From contig NZ_VCBX02000001.1 of the NCBI RefSeq assembly GCF_005938745.2, forward strand, positions 6,586,501 to 6,650,500: a DNA stretch of 64,000 nucleotides, read 5' to 3'. The position numbers and the translations under genes were made by a program. The notes beneath the pieces were generated by a model. That model was not told the origin of the DNA. It worked only from the letters and a program-made list of their open reading frames with translations, and made no database searches. This document shows, piece by piece, positions 37,925 through 47,314 of the stretch (the first letter of the stretch is position 1; the number at the start of each line of letters is the position of its first letter). The DNA comes from Rhodococcus sp. KBS0724 (GTDB taxonomy: Bacteria > Actinomycetota > Actinomycetes > Mycobacteriales > Mycobacteriaceae).

Positions 37925-40900
37925 TCAGTTGTCACCATCCTCGCGACGCTTACGCGTCAGGAGAACAACACCCGTACCCAGCGCCAGCAGCAGAACCAGT
38001 CCACCCGCTGCAAGCAACGTGGTGTTCACGCCACTCTCACCAGCGCCGCCACCCGAGTTGATCGTTCCACCCTTGGGAGCAGACGTCGTCGGCTTCGGCT
38101 GACCCGGCTGACCGGGGGTTGCTGTCGGCGGCTTCGGCTGTCCCGGAACGGTGCTCGGAACCGGCTGGCCCGGAACCGTCGGCGGGATAACGATCGGAGG
38201 TACAACGACGATCGGGGGAATGATGATCGTCGGTGTAACCGGCACCGTCGTGGGCGGAACCGTCGTAGTGGGCGGGTCCGTCGTTACCGGTGTCGTCGGC
38301 GGCGTAGTCGTCGTCACGCCACACGGATCCACAATCTCTTCCGCGACAACTTCTTCTTCTGTCGTGGTCTCGTCTGTGGTGGTCTCCTCCGTAGTGGTGG
38401 ATTCCTCCGTACCAGTCACATCAGCGTCACCGGCAGTGGTCGCGCTAGCCGTCGTCGTCGCAGCCGTGGTGGTCGGAACCATCCGCGTGGTCGTCGTCGG
38501 AGGAACACAAGGCTCCGTCGTGACCGGCGGCGTCGTGGTGGTCGTCGGCGGCACCGTGGTGGTGGTCTCCGGCGGGTCCACCGGATGCTCGGTGCAGAGA
38601 GCATCGCCCGGCACACAGAGCACCGGCGGGTTCTCGCCACCAACCACCAGGTAGTTGTTCAGGACACCCGGCGAGAATCCGGGACCCGACAACGTTCCGA
38701 TCTCGGGATTGACCTTGACGGTGTACGTCACCGTTGCAGTATCGCCCTTGACCAGCTTTCCGGTGACCGTGAAGACATTGTCGACAACACCCGAAACAAC
38801 CAGCGTGGAAGTGGTAGCCGGATCCTTCGTCATTACTGCATCGTCGAGAACATCGGTCAGATCATCGTAGAAGCTGACCTCACCATCCGCGGTGCCCACA
38901 TTCTTGAACGTGAGCGTGTACGTGATCTCCTGGCCGGCAACCACACGGTTCGTGGTGGACGGATCAGAGGACTTCAGTACCTCGATCGCGGGAGTGCCAT
39001 CTACCGGGTGCTCGGTCGTGACCGGCGGAGGAGTGATCTCCGTACCCGTCGGCGGCTTCGCAGTACCGGTGACCTTGTTGTTGATCAACGTGCCACCAGC
39101 AACACCGGCATTGACCTTCACCTGATACGTCAGAACAACCGACTTACCCGCCTCGAGTGCACCAGTCCAGGAGAGCGTGGTGCCCTCGAGAATCGGAGCA
39201 GCACCGTCGACACCATCGACTACTGCCTTCAGCGAACCATCCACCACAGCAGCATTGTCGAGAACCTTCGACAGATCATCGGTCAACACAACCGGATCAA
39301 GAGTCGTGTTACCCGTATTGGCACCGGTCACCGTGTACGTGATCACCGAACCAGCAGCAACATTCGAACCCGACACCGGATCAGCAGTCTTCGCGACCGT
39401 GAACCCCGGAACCTGAACCGGATGCGTCGTGCACAGCTGCGTCGCCGGATCACACACCTCCGGAGGATCAACCGGCGGAGTCGTACCCGGAACAACGAAG
39501 TTGTTCACGAACACACCACCGACCACATCGGCATCGACCTTCACCGTGTACGTGACCGTCTTGCTCTCGCCGCCCGCCAATGTTCCCGTCACCGAGAAAC
39601 CATCAGTGCCCGACATCGTCGCAGTCAACGGATCCTGAGCAGTCAAACCACTCAGAACACCCTTGTCCACAACCTGACGCAGATCATCGAAGTACGCGAC
39701 CTCACCCGCACCGTTACCGGTGTTCGAGAACGTGAGCGTGTACTTGATGTCCTGACCGGCAACAACATTCGTTCCCGAAGCCGGATCAGAAGACTTCACC
39801 ACAGCAATCTTCGGTGCCAGAACCGGATGCTCCGTCGTGACCGGCGGAGGAGTGATCTCCGTACCCGTCGGCGGCTTCGCAGTACCGGTGACCTTGTTGT
39901 TGATCAACGTGCCACCGGCAACACCGGCATTGACCTTCACCTGATACGTCAGAACAACCGACTTACCCTGCTCGAGAACACCCGACCAACTCAACGTGTT
40001 GCCCGACAAGGTCGGAACAGCACCGGGAGCTCCGTCGACAGTCGCCTTAGGCGACCCGGCCACGAGGGTTGCATTGTCGAGAACCTTCGACAGATCATCG
40101 GTCAACACAACCGGATCAAGAGTCGTGTTACCCGTATTGGCACCGGTCACCGTGTACGTGATCACCGAACCAGCAGCAACATTCGAACCCGACACCGGAT
40201 CAGCAGTCTTCGCGACCGTGAACCCCGGAACCTGAACCGGATGCGTCGTGCACAGCTGCGTCGCCGGATCACACACCTCCGGAGGATCAACCGGCGGAGT
40301 CGTACCCGGAACAACGAAGTTGTTCACGAACACACCACCGACCACATCGGCATCGACCTTCACCGTGTACGTGACCGTCTTGCTCTCGCCGCCCGCCAAT
40401 GTTCCCGTCACCGAGAAACCATCAGTGCCCGACATCGTCGCAGTCAACGGATCCTGAGCAGTCAAACCACTCAGAACACCCTTGTCCACAACCTGACGCA
40501 GATCATCGAAGTACGCGACCTCACCCGCACCGTTACCGGTGTTCGAGAACGTGAGCGTGTACTTGATGTCCTGACCGGCAACAACATTCGTTCCCGAAGC
40601 CGGATCAGAAGACTTCACCACAGCAATCTTCGGAGAGACCACCGGATGCGTCGTGCACAGCTGCGTCGCCGGATCACACACCTCCGGAGGATCAACCGGC
40701 GGAGTCGTACCCGGAACAACGAAGTTCAGCACCGTGTTGTCGGCATTCGCCGCAACACGATCGGCGTCAGCCTTGATCTTCGCCGTGTACGTCACCGTCT
40801 TCGTCTCACCAGCCGCGAGGGTTCCCGTCACCGCGAAACCATCGCTGCCGACCATCGCCGCAGCCAACGGATCCTGCGCAGACAAGCTGCCCGCAACCAG

Positions 40901-43900
40901 ATCAGCATCATCGAGCAGACCACGCAGATCATCGAAGTACGCAACCTCACCCGCACCGCTACCGGTGTTCGAGAACGTGAGCGTGTACTTGATGTCCTGA
41001 CCGGCAACAACATTCGTTCCCGAAGCCGGATCAGAAGACTTCACCACAGCAATCTTCGGTGCCAGAACCGGATGCTCCGTCGTGACCGGCGGAGGAGTGA
41101 TCTCCGTACCCGTCGGCGGCTTCGCAGTACCGGTGACCTTGTTGTTGATCAACGTGCCACCGGCAACACCGGCATTGACCTTCACCTGATACGTCAGAAC
41201 AACCGACTTACCCTGCTCGAGAACACCCGACCAACTCAACGTGTTGCCCGACAAGGTCGGAACAGCACCGGGAGCTCCGTCGACAGTCGCCTTAGGCGAC
41301 CCGGCCACGAGGGTTGCATTGTCGAGAACCTTCGACAGATCATCGGTCAACACAACAGGATTGAGCGTTGTCTTACCGGTGTTCGTGCCCGTTACGGTGT
41401 ATGTGATCGTCTGACCAGCATTGACACCGGTACCCGAGGCCGGATCGGCAGTCTTCGCGACAGTGAAACCTGGAACAGAGTGATTCGTCTCCACCGGCGG
41501 AGGAGTGATGTCCGGACCCGTCGGCGGCTTCGCAGTACCGGTGACCTTGTTATTCAGAACCGTGCCGGCGGCAACGCCGTCGTTGACCTTCACCTCGTAG
41601 GTGAGGACAACCGACTTGCCGGCTTCGAGAACACCAGTCCACGAGAGCGTGGTGCCCGACAGAGTCGGAGCAGCAACAGGAGTACCGTCGACGGTCGCCT
41701 TCAGCGAACCAGGAACGACAGCAGCATTATTGAGAACCGCACCCAGATCGTCATTGATCTTTACGGGATCGAGCTTCGTCTTGCCGGTGTTGGTGCCGGT
41801 GACGGTGTACTTGATCGACTCGCCGGCCTGAACCGTCGAACCGGAAATCGGATCAGCGGTCTTCGCCAAGGTGAAGCCGGGAACCGAGTGATTCGTCTCC
41901 ACCGGCGGAGGAGTGATGTCCGGACCCGTCGGCGGCTTCGCAGTACCGGTGACCTTGTTGTTCAGAACCGTGCCAGCGGCAACGCCGGCATTGACCTTCA
42001 CCTGGTAAGTCAGAACAACAGACTTACCGGCCTGAAGATTCGCGGACCACGACAAAGTGCTGCCCGACAGTGTCGGAGCAGCAACAGGAGCGCCGTCGAC
42101 GGTCGCCTTCAGCGAACCAGGAACGACAGCAGCATTATTGAGAACAGCGCCCAGATCATCAGTGATCGTCGCGGGAGTTAGAGCCGTCTTGCCGGTGTTT
42201 GCACCGGTAACGGTGTACGTAATGGTGTCGCCGGCCTGAACCGTCGAACCGGAAGCCGGATCCGCCGTCTTGGTCAGCGTGAAACCAGGCATGGGATGTG
42301 TCGTGCAGAGATTAGTTGCAGGATCACATGTTGTGGGAGGAGTTGTAGTCCCCGGAACCAGATAGTTGTTCAGGACTTTGTTTCCACCGTCTTTGACCGT
42401 AACGGTGTATGTGACTGTCCCTTTGCCTCCCGCAGGCAAGGTGCCGCCGACCTTGATCTTGTCGGTGCCGTTCAATGCGACGGTAAGTCCGCCGGTTGCT
42501 GCCCCGAGCGCGGCAGTTCCGTCATCGATGACGTCGGCGAGGTAGTCCGTGTAGTCGATCGTCGCCGGAGCAGTTCCGGGATTCTCGAAGTTGAGGGTGT
42601 AGGTAATCGTGTTGCCGATGTTGACCGTCTCACCGGTAGGTGGTGACGACGACTTCTTCACGAGAACCGGGGTGTTCTTGACCTTGCAGTACACGTTGTC
42701 ACCCGGTGTAAGTGCTGCCTGCGCAACGTCACCGACCTTGAGAGTCTGGGCCACACCGTTTACCTGGCAATCCCATGACGTCGCGTAGTTTGCGGTCTTG
42801 GTCGCCGAAGTAGTGGGCTTCTCCCAGAACGTGACAGGAGTAGGTGTCGTATCCGCGAGGAGCGTTCGCCAGCCAGTCGATGCCGTCGTATCAGTAGCGC
42901 CGGTTGTGGTGCTCTTGATCTCTGTCGCTGCAGCGGCACCCGCGTCAGCGTAGTGACCGGCGCTCATGCCGATAGTGAAATCGTCACCGGGGGTGACGCG
43001 CGTGAGGTCCTTGTCGATCTTGACCTTCGACAGCAGGACACCGAACGCCAGACCCTGACGCGAAGTGGCCTGAACGGTATTTCCGAAAGTGGCTGCGAAA
43101 CTTGTCGGAGCAGTCGATGCGACGACCAGCGTTCCGGGCGTGCGCCCCTGGCCATTGACGTTGTTCCACGAATCGCATCGCACAGTGGTGGCTGGCATAC
43201 CCGTCAGCCCACCGTCGCAGGCCCGAACTCCGGGGTAGGCAGGATCACTGTCGTCACCGACGGTACGTGCAATCTGACGTAGAGGCTTGTCCGAATTGAA
43301 AGTGAGGAATTCACGGTCGTTCGTAGTATTGATATTCGCGTCTGTCGACTCGGCGTCGGCTGCTACGAGCCCGTAGTTGTTGACGGCGCCATTCGGCCCC
43401 GTCATCACGATGTTCTTCAGCGAGACTGTTCCACCGGACTGACCAGCGGTGGCTGAGGTCTGGTAGATCGCCGGCTTGATCGTCGTCGGCACACCCGTGT
43501 ACGCGGAAGTTCCCAACGCTGCATAGTGCAACGTGGGAAATGCCTTCGTTTCGATTCCCTGGTGAGTCTTACCCGCTACCGAGTCGGTGAGGAAAGCCTT
43601 GAAGCTGATCTTGTAGCCGTCGGTGAGCTGGATTTCCATCGACTGCCCTGCCGCAGAAGCAGCCGTGGCCGCATTGAGCGTCGACATATCGATCCAGCAG
43701 ATGTTCTGCGAGAACGGACCGGAACCAGGGGCACTGAACGCACAGCCCTTTGCAGGCTGTTCGTCAGGCAGCACAGCGGCGCGAGCCGGTGCCTGAGCCT
43801 GAACGGGACCGCCGAGCGTCGCGGCCGGCTGCGCTGACGCAACTACTGCCGTCGCCCCGGAGATACCGAGAATCATCGCGATGGTGGTCCACACCACCGT

Positions 43901-43972
43901 CCACGCTCGCACCCAGGGCGGTAGCCCCGCGGTGAATATAGCCGACCTTGTCGGCGGTAAGTCGTTAGGCAT
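37925..43972 (-). CDS. giant repetitive surface protein (DUF11-type repeats)
   Basis: A 2015-residue exported protein. A signal or anchor segment lies at about residues 20-47 (WVRAWTVVWTTIAMILG). A non-repetitive domain follows to about 430, with CshA-like features (CAFSAPGSGPFSQNICWID). Then come ten DUF11-like beta-sandwich repeats of about 110-140 residues, of two kinds (PGFTVAKTADP and PKIAVVKSSDP). A Thr/Pro-rich stalk, a C-terminal helix (LLAAGGLVLLLALGTGVVLL) and a basic tail RKRREDGDN complete it. No LPxTG is present. GGGGAG precedes the ATG. It is probably a stalk or adhesin on the cell surface. Large frames on the opposite strand are shadows. Confidence 0.88.
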   Translation of the reverse strand: MPNDLPPTRSAIFTAGLPPWVRAWTVVWTTIAMILGISGATAVVASAQPAATLGGPVQAQAPARAAVLPDEQPAKGCAFSAPGSGPFSQNICWIDMSTLNAATAASAAGQSMEIQLTDGYKISFKAFLTDSVAGKTHQGIETKAFPTLHYAALGTSAYTGVPTTIKPAIYQTSATAGQSGGTVSLKNIVMTGPNGAVNNYGLVAADAESTDANINTTNDREFLTFNSDKPLRQIARTVGDDSDPAYPGVRACDGGLTGMPATTVRCDSWNNVNGQGRTPGTLVVASTAPTSFAATFGNTVQATSRQGLAFGVLLSKVKIDKDLTRVTPGDDFTIGMSAGHYADAGAAAATEIKSTTTGATDTTASTGWRTLLADTTPTPVTFWEKPTTSATKTANYATSWDCQVNGVAQTLKVGDVAQAALTPGDNVYCKVKNTPVLVKKSSSPPTGETVNIGNTITYTLNFENPGTAPATIDYTDYLADVIDDGTAALGAATGGLTVALNGTDKIKVGGTLPAGGKGTVTYTVTVKDGGNKVLNNYLVPGTTTPPTTCDPATNLCTTHPMPGFTLTKTADPASGSTVQAGDTITYTVTGANTGKTALTPATITDDLGAVLNNAAVVPGSLKATVDGAPVAAPTLSGSTLSWSANLQAGKSVVLTYQVKVNAGVAAGTVLNNKVTGTAKPPTGPDITPPPVETNHSVPGFTLAKTADPISGSTVQAGESIKYTVTGTNTGKTKLDPVKINDDLGAVLNNAAVVPGSLKATVDGTPVAAPTLSGTTLSWTGVLEAGKSVVLTYEVKVNDGVAAGTVLNNKVTGTAKPPTGPDITPPPVETNHSVPGFTVAKTADPASGTGVNAGQTITYTVTGTNTGKTTLNPVVLTDDLSKVLDNATLVAGSPKATVDGAPGAVPTLSGNTLSWSGVLEQGKSVVLTYQVKVNAGVAGGTLINNKVTGTAKPPTGTEITPPPVTTEHPVLAPKIAVVKSSDPASGTNVVAGQDIKYTLTFSNTGSGAGEVAYFDDLRGLLDDADLVAGSLSAQDPLAAAMVGSDGFAVTGTLAAGETKTVTYTAKIKADADRVAANADNTVLNFVVPGTTPPVDPPEVCDPATQLCTTHPVVSPKIAVVKSSDPASGTNVVAGQDIKYTLTFSNTGNGAGEVAYFDDLRQVVDKGVLSGLTAQDPLTATMSGTDGFSVTGTLAGGESKTVTYTVKVDADVVGGVFVNNFVVPGTTPPVDPPEVCDPATQLCTTHPVQVPGFTVAKTADPVSGSNVAAGSVITYTVTGANTGNTTLDPVVLTDDLSKVLDNATLVAGSPKATVDGAPGAVPTLSGNTLSWSGVLEQGKSVVLTYQVKVNAGVAGGTLINNKVTGTAKPPTGTEITPPPVTTEHPVLAPKIAVVKSSDPASGTNVVAGQDIKYTLTFSNTGNGAGEVAYFDDLRQVVDKGVLSGLTAQDPLTATMSGTDGFSVTGTLAGGESKTVTYTVKVDADVVGGVFVNNFVVPGTTPPVDPPEVCDPATQLCTTHPVQVPGFTVAKTADPVSGSNVAAGSVITYTVTGANTGNTTLDPVVLTDDLSKVLDNAAVVDGSLKAVVDGVDGAAPILEGTTLSWTGALEAGKSVVLTYQVKVNAGVAGGTLINNKVTGTAKPPTGTEITPPPVTTEHPVDGTPAIEVLKSSDPSTTNRVVAGQEITYTLTFKNVGTADGEVSFYDDLTDVLDDAVMTKDPATTSTLVVSGVVDNVFTVTGKLVKGDTATVTYTVKVNPEIGTLSGPGFSPGVLNNYLVVGGENPPVLCVPGDALCTEHPVDPPETTTTVPPTTTTTPPVTTEPCVPPTTTTRMVPTTTAATTTASATTAGDADVTGTEESTTTEETTTDETTTEEEVVAEEIVDPCGVTTTTPPTTPVTTDPPTTTVPPTTVPVTPTIIIPPIVVVPPIVIPPTVPGQPVPSTVPGQPKPPTATPGQPGQPKPTTSAPKGGTINSGGGAGESGVNTTLLAAGGLVLLLALGTGVVLLTRKRREDGDN
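39252..39814. repeat. 563-base near-exact direct repeat, copy 1
   Basis: This stretch appears base-for-base identical to 40071-40633 (offset 819). It covers one PGFTVAKTADP repeat and most of one PKIAVVKSSDP repeat of the surface protein. Identity this long within a repeat protein means a recent duplication or gene conversion. Confidence 0.9.
39715..40111. repeat. 397-base direct repeat, partner of 40960-41356
   Basis: Identical by eye to 40960-41356 (offset 1245), bounded by single-base differences at 39714/40959 and 40112/41357. It overlaps both members of the 563-base repeat pair. Confidence 0.88.
40071..40633. repeat. 563-base near-exact direct repeat, copy 2
   Basis: This is the second copy of 39252-39814. 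Its left neighbour (39815-40070) belongs to a different, overlapping identity block with the 41-kb region, so the array grew by more than one event. Confidence 0.9.
40960..41356. repeat. 397-base direct repeat, second copy
   Basis: This is the copy of 39715-40111 within the same surface-protein gene. Assemblies from short reads could collapse or misplace these blocks. Confidence 0.88.
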
Positions 43973-44219
43973 TTCTTACTCCCCAGGATGTGCCTGATCG
44001 ATATTCGGTGGACGGAGATGCGAGAGCGATGGCGCGAACTCCCGTTTGATCGGTTGGTTCGGGTCGGTGCGCCGGTTTTCGGCTGATCGACCTCATACCG
44101 GACGCTGTTGCCGGTCCTGCCATTCGAGCTCCTCTTCGGGTAACACCTGTGTGTTGGAAGAGCCGTCCTGTGCAGGACTTTGGCCCTCGAAATCCGTGCA
44201 AATCGAGAGCAATCTTCCA

Positions 44220-44246
44220 GTTATCTCGCTCAAGATAACAGATAAC
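44220..44246. promoter_or_regulatory. triple AGATAAC element upstream of the surface-protein gene
   Basis: The 7-mer AGATAAC occurs three times in 27 bases: inverted at 44220-44226, then direct at 44233-44239 and 44240-44246. The first two form GTTATCT-N6-AGATAAC. It lies about 250 bases before the surface-protein start and is a plausible regulator site. No known box was matched. Confidence 0.45.
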
Positions 44247-44782
44247 CGGGAGCTTGCCCACCGAAATAGGGACAAAGCAGACCGATTGACGCTTTCGTTC
44301 GGAGATCGAACAAGGCACGCTAGGAAGTTTTGGCCAACCGGACAATCTGACTAAAACGGGCCGTCACTAGGTCGTATGCCACTCGGAGCGACGTTGTGGC
44401 TGGATAGACAGGGTCCCCGAAATGCGCGGGCGCGCGACGGAACTAGACAAATGACCAGAATTCATAGTCCCTGTTGGGTGGGCCACAGCGAGAGAACTTC
44501 GACGCGGAATACACACAATCGACCATTGTTTCCTCGGCTGTTCGAACGCGCGAGAACCAGATGAACGATCACGGTCATTTCGGTCGAGATTGTGGGTAAC
44601 AAAGAGAGGAGAAGCCCCGATAGACGGAGTTGAGGACCCGAAACGTCACTCGCGCGAGCCGGTAGTCATCCACGAAGACAAAACTCTAGGTCCGTTTTGT
44701 GAATATTTCCAGATGAGATTTCAGCCTGTTTCCCACCCTAGCTACCATCTGACCTCGTCTAGCTAGCAGAGCGTTCAACGAT

Positions 44783-44818
44783 TTTGGTTACCGTTCCGCT
44801 GAATTTCTCGTAACCAAA
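44783..44818. terminator. hairpin downstream of the lysozyme remnant
   Basis: TTTGGTTAC (44783-44791) pairs with GTAACCAAA (44810-44818) across an 18-base loop. It is about 120 bases beyond the GH25 stop codon and could end its transcript. GGTTAC/GTAACC also resembles MtrA-type sites, so a regulatory role is possible. Confidence 0.4.
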
Positions 44819-44934
44819 GAGCTAAATACGGACCAATCGACCACGCATCGTTTGGGCGCAGAAAAGGGCCCTCAGGTGCCAAATAGGTCAGAGAGCCCGA
44901 AAAGAACACAGGGGCGCAAGCCCAGCCGCAGAAA

Positions 44935-45439
44935 CTAGCTGCTGCCGAGCCCCACGCTGTTGGAGTAACGACCGAAGTCACCCTGCGCACCGCTGTAGAC
45001 ATTGATGTCGGTGTTACCGACGATCCCCGGTATGCGTCCGGTGCTCGTGTACTGCCAGAAGGTCCAATTCGACCATCCACCAGGCAAGGGTCCCGGAGCG
45101 CTCTGACCGTTGTAGTCGGCTATCCAGAGCGGGTAGTGGCTGAACTCGGTGGTGTTCGCCATCTGCGTCCGCCAGAAGTTGGGATACGTGTAGATGATCG
45201 GTTGCCGTCCGGTCAACGCCTGGACTGTGTTCAGGTAGCGGTGCGTCCAGTCGATCACCTGCGCTGCCGGCAAGCCTTTCGAGTCTTCGAGATCGAGGAC
45301 GGGAGGCAAATCACCAGGACCGTTGATACCGAGGACCATAGCCGCGTAGAACGCCGCCTGAGCTTCCGGGGACTGGCGCACGTCCGCGTAGTGATAGGCA
45401 CCGCGCGCAACGCCCGCAACCCTGCGTGTCAGCATGAGT
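44935..45439 (-). pseudogene. GH25 lysozyme, 3' fragment (disrupted by IS)
   Basis: This encodes the C-terminal two-thirds of a glycosyl hydrolase family 25 muramidase: ARGAYHYADV, DLPPVLDLEDSKGL (containing the DxE acids), QPIIYTYPNFW, YPLWIADYNG and WTFWQYTSTGRIPGI. It has no start of its own; the larger frame reading upstream runs through the transposase genes backwards. With the 5' fragment at 46969-47252 it would make one secreted cell-wall hydrolase. Confidence 0.9.
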
Positions 45440-45499
45440 TGAGTCCACTGGTTCACAGCAACCCCACCTGATGCAGGGCGAGATACGGATCGACCGAAC

Positions 45500-45928
45500 A
45501 TGACCGCTCCAGCGATCACAGACCACAATGAACCGATGGATCCAGCACATCCCAGAGCCGACGGCCCTCGCCGGCGCCGCACCTTCACCACCGCGGACAA
45601 GATCGCGCACCTCACGGCGTACGAACAGGCCTGCGAACACGGCGGCGGCGGCGCGTATCTGCGACGGGAGGGTCTGTACTCATCGCTGATCAGCGAATGG
45701 CGCAAGCAACGCGATGCCGGAGTACTCCAAGGTAAGAAACTTGGTGAAAAGGTCGGCAAACTGACTTCCGAACAAGCCGAAATCGCGAGACTGACCCGCG
45801 AACTTGCCCGGGCAAACAAGCGACTGACCACCACCGAAGCCGCACTGGACATCATGGGAAAAGCACACGCTCTCTTGGAAAGTCTCTCCGAGGGAGCGGA
45901 TTCGGGCGAGACGAACAACAAACGATGA
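45500..45928 (+). CDS. IS3-family transposase OrfA
   Basis: A 142-residue protein with an N-terminal HTH region (RRTFTTADKIAHLTAYEQAC, LYSSLISEWRKQRDAG) and a coiled coil (EIARLTRELARANKRLTTTE), as in IS3 OrfA proteins. A second ATG at 45536 (MDPAHPRADG) is an equally possible start. Its stop overlaps the OrfB start in ATGA, so OrfB may be made by coupling instead of the usual frameshift. Confidence 0.85.
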   Translation: MTAPAITDHNEPMDPAHPRADGPRRRRTFTTADKIAHLTAYEQACEHGGGGAYLRREGLYSSLISEWRKQRDAGVLQGKKLGEKVGKLTSEQAEIARLTRELARANKRLTTTEAALDIMGKAHALLESLSEGADSGETNNKR

Positions 45929-46953
45929 CCGCTGCCTGGTCCGAACTCACCGCTGCCGGTGTCGGTACCCGGGCGGCGAGCACGCTGACTGGTCTCGTCC
46001 GCTCGACAGCAACCAGACGCCGCACCGCAGCACGATTGCCCACACCGCCGGCTGTGGCCCGCCCGGCACCGGTGAACAAACTCAGTGACCTCGAACGACG
46101 TCGCGTCCTTGACGTCCTCAATTGCGATCGATTCGTCGACCAGGCTCCGCTGGAGATATTCGCTCAACTCCTCGACGAAGGGACGTATCTGTGTTCGGTG
46201 TCCACGATGTACCGAATCCTGCGTGAGAATGCGCAGGTCTCCGAGCGTAGACGGCTCGCGCGGCACCCGGCGAAGGCGTGTCCGGAACTGGTCGCGACTG
46301 CGGCCAGGCAGGTGTATTCGTGGGACATCACCAAGCTCGCCGGTCCGGTGAAAGGTCAGTACTTCGATGCGTACGTGATGATCGACATCTACTCGCGCTA
46401 CATTGTCGGCGTCCATGTTCACACGCACGAATCCGGTTTGCTGGCACGGGAATTGATGGAACAGATCTTCGCGGTGCATGGCATTCCGAACGTGGTCCAC
46501 GCCGACCGCGGAACATCGATGACCAGCAAGACCGTCGCGACGCTCCTCGCAGATCTGGAAGTGACACGTTCACACTCACGTCCGCGAGTATCGAATGATA
46601 ATCCATTCTCGGAGTCGTTGTTCAAGACGCTGAAGTACGGGCCGGAGTTTCCTGATCGGTTCGGATCACTTTTTGCAGCAAGGGAATTCATGGAAAGCTT
46701 CACCAACTGGTACAACCATGAGCATCGGCACACCGGGATCGGCCTGCATACTCCCGCAGACGTTCACTTCGGACTCGCGGCCGGCAAGGCCGCTGACCGA
46801 AGAAGTGTCCTCGCCGCGGCCCGCGAGCAACACCCTTACCGTTTCGGCACCACAGCCGCGCCGAAGATCCTCGACCTACCCGACAACGTCTGGATCAACC
46901 GACCAGCCGCCGAATCCGAGGACGCAAAGGACTCCGAAACCGCAGCGGCTTAA
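45925..46953 (+). CDS. IS3-family transposase OrfB (DDE integrase)
   Basis: A 342-residue integrase with the catalytic DDE residues in context: Asp in YSWDITKL, Asp in VVHADRGTSM and Glu in NPFSESLFKTLKY. The C-terminal YNHEHRHTGIGLHTPADVHFG block is typical. The frame is intact, so the element may still move. It ends 15 bases before the right inverted repeat. Confidence 0.92.
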   Translation: MTAAWSELTAAGVGTRAASTLTGLVRSTATRRRTAARLPTPPAVARPAPVNKLSDLERRRVLDVLNCDRFVDQAPLEIFAQLLDEGTYLCSVSTMYRILRENAQVSERRRLARHPAKACPELVATAARQVYSWDITKLAGPVKGQYFDAYVMIDIYSRYIVGVHVHTHESGLLARELMEQIFAVHGIPNVVHADRGTSMTSKTVATLLADLEVTRSHSRPRVSNDNPFSESLFKTLKYGPEFPDRFGSLFAAREFMESFTNWYNHEHRHTGIGLHTPADVHFGLAAGKAADRRSVLAAAREQHPYRFGTTAAPKILDLPDNVWINRPAAESEDAKDSETAAA

Positions 46954-46968
46954 CACCTATTGGACTCA

Positions 46969-47252
46969 GACGCCTTGACAAGTTCCGCAACACGCATGCG
47001 TAGACAATCCTGAACGAAATACGGATTTACGTAGTTCAGTGACTCCGTCGCTTTGACCATCGCGAACTCGTGCCCCGACGCCCGCACCTGGAACCAGTCG
47101 ATTCCGGTTCCATCCACATGCTGCCAGGACGAAACGTCCGGCCCGCGGGGAGCATCCGCCGAAGCGAGACCAGGGGCCGTCAATGCAACGGCGGCAGCCA
47201 TCACGATCGGGGTTAGTTTGCCTAAGGTCCTGACGCAGCGTCGCTCGGCCAT
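46969..47252 (-). pseudogene. GH25 lysozyme, 5' fragment (disrupted by IS)
   Basis: A signal peptide (LTPIVMAAAVALTAPGLASA) is followed by the GH25 N-terminus: GPDVSSWQHVDG, which contains the first catalytic Asp, and FAMVKATESLNYVNPYFVQD. The frame then runs a few residues into the insertion sequence and stops at 46950. The truncated product could be secreted but would lack the rest of the active site. Confidence 0.9.
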
Positions 47253-47314
47253 TCCCCGAGCGTAGGGACTGCCGCCGGATTTGTCTGTTGTTTCACCAAC
47301 TATTCAGACTTTGG

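Larger units (their letters stand above)
43973..44934. other. 960-base non-coding stretch upstream of the surface protein and downstream of the lysozyme remnant
   Basis: No convincing gene is present on either strand; the short open frames have no recognisable motif and no ribosome site. The base composition is less GC-rich than the neighbouring genes by eye. The stretch holds an AGATAAC repeat cluster at 44220-44246, a hairpin at 44783-44818, and the promoter region for the surface protein. Confidence 0.7.
45440..46968 (+). mobile_element. IS3-family insertion sequence inside the GH25 gene
   Basis: The element carries an OrfA and an OrfB with a DDE integrase domain. The proposed ends are TGAGTCCACTGG at 45440 and, on the other strand, TGAGTCCAATAGG ending at 46968; eight terminal bases are perfect inverted repeats. 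The length is about 1.53 kb. No clear 3-4 base target duplication is visible at these ends. Joining the flanks directly keeps the lysozyme frame open but leaves about 12 extra residues, so the exact boundaries are uncertain. Confidence 0.82.

Noticed and set aside
39252..41356. Possible CRISPR-like or satellite repeat array
   Set aside because: The repeats are hundreds of bases long, lie in one reading frame and encode protein domains; there are no short repeats with unique spacers and no cas genes.
38585..42181. 1198-codon Arg-rich open frame on the plus strand
   Set aside because: It is the reverse shadow of the repetitive surface-protein gene. The repeats and codon bias keep stops out, and the predicted protein is an implausible Arg-rich repeat.
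44046..44564. Short open frames in the non-coding stretch
   Set aside because: They overlap on both strands, have no ribosome sites or motifs, and lie among candidate regulatory repeats.
45440..46500. Continuous minus-strand frame joining the GH25 3' part to upstream codons
   Set aside because: The upstream part reads the transposase genes backwards; only the GH25 part (44935-45439) has homology.
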